Below, one piece after another: positions 47,806 through 53,138 of a stretch of 53,138 nucleotides of DNA. The position numbers were made by a program, and so were the translations under genes. The notes under the pieces are model-generated. The model was given only the letters and a program-made list of their open reading frames with translations. It was not told where the DNA came from and searched no databases. Source of the stretch: Burkholderiales bacterium 68-10 (GTDB taxonomy: Bacteria; Pseudomonadota; Gammaproteobacteria; Burkholderiales; Burkholderiaceae_C); contig MKTG01000072.1 in NCBI GenBank assembly GCA_001897615.1, positions 58,101 through 111,238 on the forward strand. The letters run 5' to 3'. Positions within the stretch are counted from its first letter, which is position 1. Each line of letters opens with the position of its first letter.

Positions 47806-48746
47806 CACTGCTCTCCGAGTTGCACGGCGCGCTGCGGCGCCGTGTTGACATGAAGTGAAAACACGTCCGGCCGGGCGTAGTGGCCCACCGGGTCGAAGTC
47901 CATCTGCGCGCCCGGGATGATCGACAGGTCCAGCTCGGCCGTCAGCAGCGCGTCCTCGCCGAACACCGGGCCGGCCAGCAGCTTGCCCAGCGGGTCGTGG
48001 ATGCTGCTGCCGCCACGCATCAGCACGGTGTCGGGCGCTTCGGGCAGCCGGTTGTTCATGCGTTCGGACGGGAAGTCCTTGCGCCGCAGGTGCTGGCAGG
48101 CCGACAGCACGAAGCAGCGCCCTTCCAGCGCGATGTGCTGCATGGTGGACTGCCACGAGTCGCGGTCGTCGGCGGTGGGCGCGCAATAGATCGTCACGCG
48201 CTGCTGGTACATGGCCAGGCGCAGCGCCGGCATGTAGTTTTCCCAGCAGATCACGGCGCCCAGCCTGCCCCAGGGCGTGTCCACCGCCTGCAGGGTGGAG
48301 CCGTCGCCGAAGCCCCACACCAGGCGCTCCAGCGCCGTGGGCATCAGCTTGCGGTGCTTGCCGATCACGCGGCCCTGCGGCCCCAGGTAGACCGCGGTGC
48401 AGTACAGCGTGCCGCCCTCGCGCTCGATGATGCCGAACACGGCGTACATCTGGTGGCGCGCGCATGCCTCGGCCAGCTGGGCCATCTCGGGGCCGTCGAC
48501 GGTGACGGCGGCGTCGTGGTAATGCTTGTACTCGGCGCGCCCCTGCGGCGTGCGCGCACCCAGGTAGATGTGGAAGTCGGCCCCCTTGGGATAGCCGCCG
48601 ATGAAGGCCTCGGGAAACACCACCAGTTGCGCGCCCTGGCGCGCCGCCTCGGCCATCAGGCCCAGCGCGCGCTCGACGGTGGCGGGGGTGTCCAGCAGCA
48701 CGGACGAGGCCTGCACCACGGCGGCGGTCAGCTTGGCCGTGCTCAT
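47805..48746 (-). CDS. Nitrilase (carbon-nitrogen hydrolase), plant NIT1/NIT4-like
   Basis: VFPEAFIGGYPKG, KHRKLMPTALERLVWGFGDGSTL, GAVICWENYMPALRLAMYQQ, YCAPTADDRDSWQSTMQHIALEGRCFVLSACQHLRRKDFP. Confidence 0.93.
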   Translation of the reverse strand: MSTAKLTAAVVQASSVLLDTPATVERALGLMAEAARQGAQLVVFPEAFIGGYPKGADFHIYLGARTPQGRAEYKHYHDAAVTVDGPEMAQLAEACARHQMYAVFGIIEREGGTLYCTAVYLGPQGRVIGKHRKLMPTALERLVWGFGDGSTLQAVDTPWGRLGAVICWENYMPALRLAMYQQRVTIYCAPTADDRDSWQSTMQHIALEGRCFVLSACQHLRRKDFPSERMNNRLPEAPDTVLMRGGSSIHDPLGKLLAGPVFGEDALLTAELDLSIIPGAQMDFDPVGHYARPDVFSLHVNTAPQRAVQLGEQ

Positions 48747-48820
48747 GTCGCGCTCCCGAGGCGATGGGGGATGGGGTAGGTCATTCGTGTCTCCTGTTCT
48801 CGTAGGGGCAAAGGGGCGGA

Positions 48821-49786
48821 TCAGTTGTCGGCGCTGATGCCGGCCCGCCGAATCACCTCGGCGTAGCGCGCGGTCTCGCTGGCGATGAAGTCGGCAAACT
48901 GCTGCGGCGTTCCCGATTTGGCGGCGATGCCACCCTTCTGGAACGCCTCGACGACAGCGGGCTGCCGCATGGCCTCGTTGACGGCGGCGTTCATGCGCTG
49001 CACCACGGCATCGGGCACGCCGGCGGGCGCCAGCAGGCCGTTCCAGGAATTGGACTCGATCTTGAGCCCCTGCTCGGCCAGCGTGGGGATGTCGGGCGCG
49101 TACTGCGAGCGCTGCGCCGTGGCCATGCCGATGGCCACCAGCTTGCCCGACTGCACGTGGCCGCGGAACTCGGGCCAGTTGCCGAACATCATCGACACCT
49201 GGCCGCCCAGCAGGTCGGCCAGCGCCGGGGCCTGGCCCTTGTAGGGCACGTGCACGATGTCGACGCCCAGCTGGCTCTTGAGCATTTCGCCCGCCAGATG
49301 TGCCGAGGTACCGTTGCCAAACGAGGCGTAGCTGAGCTTCTTGCTCGCCTTGACCTGGGCCACGATGTCGGCCACGTTCTTCAAGCCGCTGGCCGGGTGC
49401 GTGGCCAGCACGTGCTCGGACAGACCCATCAGCGCCACCGGCCGCAAGTCCTTCAAGCCGTCGTAGGGCAGCTTCTTGACCAGCGTCTGGTTGACGGTGA
49501 AGCTGTTGGCCACGGTGACGAAGCTGCTGCCATCGGGCACCGACTTGGCCACGCTGTCGACCCCGATCACGGTGCCGGCGCCGGGCTTGTTCTCGATCAT
49601 CACCGGCTGGCCCAGCGACTTGGCCAGTTCGGCCGCCACCAGGCGGGTGACAAAATCGGTGGTGCCGCCAGGCGTGAAGGGCACGACGATGCGGATCGCC
49701 TTGGTCGGCCACTGACTTTGGGCGCGCGCCGCCAAGGGCGCGAAGGCGGCCGCTGCCGCGGCCTGAATGAAATGTCGACGTTGCAT
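48821..49786 (-). CDS. Bug-family tripartite tricarboxylate transporter substrate-binding protein
   Basis: Signal peptide; WPTKAIRIVVPFTPGGTTDFVTRLVA...NKPGAGTVIG. Confidence 0.93.
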   Translation of the reverse strand: MQRRHFIQAAAAAAFAPLAARAQSQWPTKAIRIVVPFTPGGTTDFVTRLVAAELAKSLGQPVMIENKPGAGTVIGVDSVAKSVPDGSSFVTVANSFTVNQTLVKKLPYDGLKDLRPVALMGLSEHVLATHPASGLKNVADIVAQVKASKKLSYASFGNGTSAHLAGEMLKSQLGVDIVHVPYKGQAPALADLLGGQVSMMFGNWPEFRGHVQSGKLVAIGMATAQRSQYAPDIPTLAEQGLKIESNSWNGLLAPAGVPDAVVQRMNAAVNEAMRQPAVVEAFQKGGIAAKSGTPQQFADFIASETARYAEVIRRAGISADN

Positions 49787-49789
49787 GGT

Positions 49790-51259
49790 TCAAACTCCCC
49801 AATGTGGGATGTGGTGACTGCCCATCGACACCGCGATGTTCTTGGGCTCCAGAAAAACCTCGTAGCTCCAGGTGCCGCCTTCGCGCCCGGTGCCGCTGGC
49901 CTTGGTGCCGCCGAAGGGCTGGCGCAGGTCGCGCACGTTCTGGCTGTTGACGAAGCACATGCCAGCCTCGATGGCGGCGGCCACGCGGTGGGCGCGGCCG
50001 ATGTTCTCGCTCCACACGTAGCTGGACAGGCCGTAGTCGATGTCGTTGGCGATGCGGATGGCGTCCGCCTCGTCCTTGAACGGGATCAGGCAGGCGACGG
50101 GGCCGAAGATTTCTTCCTGTGCGATGCGCATGCGGTTGTCGACGTCGGCAAACACCGTCGGCCAGACGAAGTTGCCGTCCTTGACGCGCGCGGCCAGCTC
50201 GGGCGCATAGGACGGGCGATCGAGCCCGCCGCACAGCAGGGTCGCGCCCTCTTTCGGGCCCAGCTCGATGTAGCTGCGCACCTTCGCCAGGTGGCCCTGG
50301 GAAATCATCGGGCCGACGATGGTTTTTTCATCCTGCGGGTCGCCCACGATGATCTTCTTTGCACGCTCGGCGAACCTGGCGGCAAAGTCGGCATAGATGC
50401 TCTGCTGCACCAGGATGCGGCTGCCGGCGGTGCAGCGCTCGCCGTTGTTGGAAAAAATCATGAACACGGCGGCATCCAGCGCGCGGTCCAGATCGGCGTC
50501 GTCGAAGATCACGAACGGGCTCTTGCCGCCCAGCTCCATGCTGAATTTTTTCAGGCCCGCGGCGCGCACGATGCGGTTGCCAGTGGCCGTCGAGCCAGTG
50601 AAGCTGATGGCGCGCACGTCGGGGTGGGCACACAGCGGCTCACCGGCCTCCTTGCCAAAGCCGTGCACGATGTTCAGCACGCCGGCCGGAATGCCCGCCT
50701 CCAGCGCCAGCTCGCCCAGGCGCGCGGCCGTCAGGGGCGACAGCTCGCTCATCTTCAGCACCGCCGTGTTGCCAAAAGCCAGGCAGGGCGCGACCTTCCA
50801 GGTGGCCGTCATGAAGGGCACGTTCCAGGGGCTGATGAGCGCGCACACGCCCACCGGGTGGAACAGGGTGTAGTTGAGGTGCGTTGGCGTGGGGTAGGTG
50901 TGACCGTCCACGCGCACGCACATCTCGGCGAAGTAGCTGAAGTTGTCGGCCGCGCGCGGCACCAGCTGCTTGCCGGTCTGGCTGATGGTCTGGCCGGTGT
51001 CGTCGGTCTCGGTGCGGGCGATCTCGGGCACATGCTTGGCGATCAACTCGCCCAGCGCGCGGATCTTCTTCGCGCGCTCGGTGGCGGGCAGGCCGGCCCA
51101 CTGGGGGAAAGCCGCTTTCGCCGCGGCCACGGCGGCATGGACCTCGGCCTCGCCACCGCTGGCGACCTCGGCCAGCACGCCTTGCGTGGCGGGGTTGACG
51201 GACTCGAAATAGTCGGTGCCGGGGACGGACTTGCCGTTGATGAGGTGGTCGATTTTCAT
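49790..51259 (-). CDS. hpaE: 5-carboxymethyl-2-hydroxymuconate semialdehyde dehydrogenase
   Basis: ALDH motifs FTGSTATGNRIVRAAGLKKFSMELGGKSPF, NNGERCTAGSRIL; hpa context. Confidence 0.93.
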   Translation of the reverse strand: MKIDHLINGKSVPGTDYFESVNPATQGVLAEVASGGEAEVHAAVAAAKAAFPQWAGLPATERAKKIRALGELIAKHVPEIARTETDDTGQTISQTGKQLVPRAADNFSYFAEMCVRVDGHTYPTPTHLNYTLFHPVGVCALISPWNVPFMTATWKVAPCLAFGNTAVLKMSELSPLTAARLGELALEAGIPAGVLNIVHGFGKEAGEPLCAHPDVRAISFTGSTATGNRIVRAAGLKKFSMELGGKSPFVIFDDADLDRALDAAVFMIFSNNGERCTAGSRILVQQSIYADFAARFAERAKKIIVGDPQDEKTIVGPMISQGHLAKVRSYIELGPKEGATLLCGGLDRPSYAPELAARVKDGNFVWPTVFADVDNRMRIAQEEIFGPVACLIPFKDEADAIRIANDIDYGLSSYVWSENIGRAHRVAAAIEAGMCFVNSQNVRDLRQPFGGTKASGTGREGGTWSYEVFLEPKNIAVSMGSHHIPHWGV

Positions 51260-51291
51260 GGAGATTCAAGGTTGTTGGGGGGCGATGCGGT

Positions 51292-51412
51292 AAACAGCCG
51301 CACGCAGAGGGCGCAGAGATTTCGCGGAGGACGCAGAAAATTCAAGAAATTGAAATGGGTTTTCTGCGCCTTCTGCGTGACTTTCGCGGCCTCTGCGTTC
51401 GGAGGTTCTGAA
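51292..51412 (-). repeat. Palindromic intergenic repeat family B, copy 3 (between hpaE and hpaG2)
   Basis: CACGCAGAGGGCGCAGAGATTTCGCGGAGGACGCAGAAAA ... TTTTCTGCGCCTTCTGCGTGACTTTCGCGGCCTCTGCGTTCGGAGGTT. Confidence 0.88.
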
Positions 51413-51413
51413 T

Positions 51414-52190
51414 TCATTGCGCCGCCCCCACCATGGTGGTCTGCAGGGCGCCGAGGCCTTCGATTTCGCACACCACCACGGCGCCGACCGGGCAGTCCAC
51501 CACGCCGTCGGGGGTGCCGGTCAGGATCAGATCGCCCGGGTACAGCGTCATGAAGCTGCTGAAGTACTCGATCAGCGTGGGCACGTCGAACACCATGTCG
51601 GCGGTGCTGCCCTGCTGGGTCCGCTGGCCGTTGACGGTGGTGGTCAGGCGCAGGTTCATGGGGTCGGGCACGTCGGCGGCGTCGACCAGCCAGGGGCCGA
51701 TGGGGGTGCAGGTGTCGCGGTTCTTCACGCGCAGGTTGGGCCGATACCAGTTTTCCAGGTAGTCGCGGATGGCGAAGTCGTTGGCGACGGTGTAGCCCGC
51801 GATGAAGTCGTAAGCGTCGCTCTTTTTCACCTTCTTGGCTTCGCGGCCGATGACAACGGCCAGTTCGCATTCGTAGTGCATGTTCTGCACGCCGTCGGGG
51901 CGAACGGTGAATGCGCGGTGGCCGATCAGCGAGGCGGCGCCCTTGGCAAAGGCCAGCGGCTCCTCGGGCGGCTTGAAGGCCAGCTCGCGCGCGTGGTCGG
52001 CGTAGTTCAGGCCCAGCGCCAGCACCGTGCGCGAGCGGTGCGCCGGCATGGGCGCCAGCGGCGGCAGCCAGACCACGTCGTCAAAACCGACGCGCCGGCC
52101 CTTGAAGGCGGGTGTCAGCAGCTTGAGCTGGCCATCGGCTTCGACGGCTTCATGAACCGCGCCGGCCCAGGCGATGCGGGCGTGTTTCAT
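51414..52190 (-). CDS. HpaG2-type decarboxylase/isomerase subunit (FAH family)
   Basis: VLALGLNYADHARELAFKPPEEPLAFAKG; FTVANDFAIRDYLENWYRPNLRVKNRDTCTPIGPWLV. Confidence 0.88.
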   Translation of the reverse strand: MKHARIAWAGAVHEAVEADGQLKLLTPAFKGRRVGFDDVVWLPPLAPMPAHRSRTVLALGLNYADHARELAFKPPEEPLAFAKGAASLIGHRAFTVRPDGVQNMHYECELAVVIGREAKKVKKSDAYDFIAGYTVANDFAIRDYLENWYRPNLRVKNRDTCTPIGPWLVDAADVPDPMNLRLTTTVNGQRTQQGSTADMVFDVPTLIEYFSSFMTLYPGDLILTGTPDGVVDCPVGAVVVCEIEGLGALQTTMVGAAQ

Positions 52191-52888
52191 GCGTCCTCCT
52201 TCACCAGCGTGTGCACCAGCGGCGCGAAGCCCGGCGCGCGAATCTCGATCCGGTCACCGGCACCCGCCAGCGGACGGCTGCCGTCATCCAGACAGTCGGT
52301 GCCCAGCATCAGCACGTCGCCAGGTTGCAGCGTCATGAATTCGCCCACGTCGGCCAGCAGCGCGGCCGCGTCGCGCACCAGGGTGGCGAGCGCCACCGTC
52401 TGCACGCGTTCGCCGTTGACGCGCACCTCGATCGACAGCGCCTCGATCTGCGCCGCCGTCAGCGGCGCCACGGGCGTGCCGCAGACCAGGAAGCCGTCGC
52501 GGTTGCGAAAGCGGATCGGCGGGCGGTAGTAGCTGGCGTGCGGCAGGCTGAGATCGTTCAGCAGCACGCAGCCGGCGACGATGGGCCAGCCATTTACTCC
52601 TGAATCAATAGCTGCTTGCGCACGTTGCGCAAGCGCTGTCGCCCGATTCGACTCATCGCCGATCAGCAGGCCCAGGGTCGCCCCCAGGTGCACCGGCGCC
52701 GGCACGGCCACGGTGGCGCCGTGGGTGGCGAAGGTGTTGGCGGTCTTGACGTACAGCACCGGCGCGCGGGGCGCGGCCTGGTAGGGCGGCTCGCTCATCT
52801 TCGGCGTCCACAGCGCGTATTCGCGCCGCAGGTTCAGCAGCGGGCCATACACGGTGCCGCTGGGCAGCCATGGCAGGACAGGGGTCAT
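52187..52888 (-). CDS. HpaG1-type isomerase/decarboxylase subunit (FAH family)
   Basis: GTVYGPLLNLRREYALW...PVLYVKTANTFATHGA; ATGA overlap with HpaG2. Confidence 0.88.
   Translation of the reverse strand: MTPVLPWLPSGTVYGPLLNLRREYALWTPKMSEPPYQAAPRAPVLYVKTANTFATHGATVAVPAPVHLGATLGLLIGDESNRATALAQRAQAAIDSGVNGWPIVAGCVLLNDLSLPHASYYRPPIRFRNRDGFLVCGTPVAPLTAAQIEALSIEVRVNGERVQTVALATLVRDAAALLADVGEFMTLQPGDVLMLGTDCLDDGSRPLAGAGDRIEIRAPGFAPLVHTLVKEDA
52591..52650 (+). repeat. Dispersed repeat family A, in-frame copy in the HpaG1-type gene
   Basis: TTACTCCTGAATCAATAGCTGCTTGCGCACGTTGCGCAAGCGCTGTCGCCCGATTCGA. Confidence 0.85.
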
Positions 52889-52891
52889 CGT

Positions 52892-53138
52892 TCAGGTCTC
52901 CAGCATCTCTTCAGCCCATTCGGCATCGGCGTGCGCCGGCAGGGCAATCAGTTCATCCAGCAGCGTGTAGAGCTGGCGCAAGCGGGCCTCGCCCAGGTGC
53001 GCCGCCAGGTCGGCGTACTGCGCCTGGATTGACGCCGACAGCGCGTCGGCCAGCGCCAGACCCTCGGGCGTGGCCGCCACCAGGCTGCGGCGGGCGTCTT
53101 CCGGGCAGCGCTCGCGCGTGACCAGGCCGCTCTTTTCC
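52892..53138 (-). CDS. MarR family regulator, C-terminal part (probable HpaR; truncated by window edge)
   Basis: Frame open to the window end: KSGLVTRERCPEDARRSLVAATPEGLALADAL = MarR wing; immediately upstream of hpaG1. Confidence 0.75.
   Translation of the reverse strand, partial: EKSGLVTRERCPEDARRSLVAATPEGLALADALSASIQAQYADLAAHLGEARLRQLYTLLDELIALPAHADAEWAEEMLET

Overview
53.1 kb of a high-GC betaproteobacterial chromosome, most likely Comamonadaceae (Acidovorax/Ottowia-like) judging by gene content and repeats. I see no rRNA, tRNA, CRISPR array, prophage or intact IS. The backbone is hemE(partial)-priA, an S1/P1 nuclease, an AEC transporter, a Rep/UvrD helicase, a phhB-phhA-SDR operon, a TPP riboswitch with an NCS1/CytX-like permease, phaM, a copper-like DUF2946/Spy-like/PCuAC/Crp cluster, GST, MarC, enoyl-CoA hydratases, FAH-family proteins, DUF3108/DUF3567 proteins, ChaN, a single-chain biotin-dependent acyl-CoA carboxylase, an acyl-CoA synthetase, purU, yggS, pilT-pilU, a dolP-diaA-yraN/rsmI block, a RHH/PIN toxin-antitoxin pair, and a homoprotocatechuate (hpa) operon containing a plant-type nitrilase. 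The most unusual signal is in the repeats. At least four families of palindromic dispersed elements plus one MITE-like element occur here. One 50-65 bp family (core AGCTGCttGCGC-N-gCAAGCGCt) occurs about a dozen times. It lies in frame inside several conserved proteins (HemE, YggS, ChaN, the acyl-CoA carboxylase, a FAH-family HpaG1), encodes the signal peptide and lipobox of a small lipoprotein, and supplies start or stop codons to other genes. All identifications are by eye; no searches were run.
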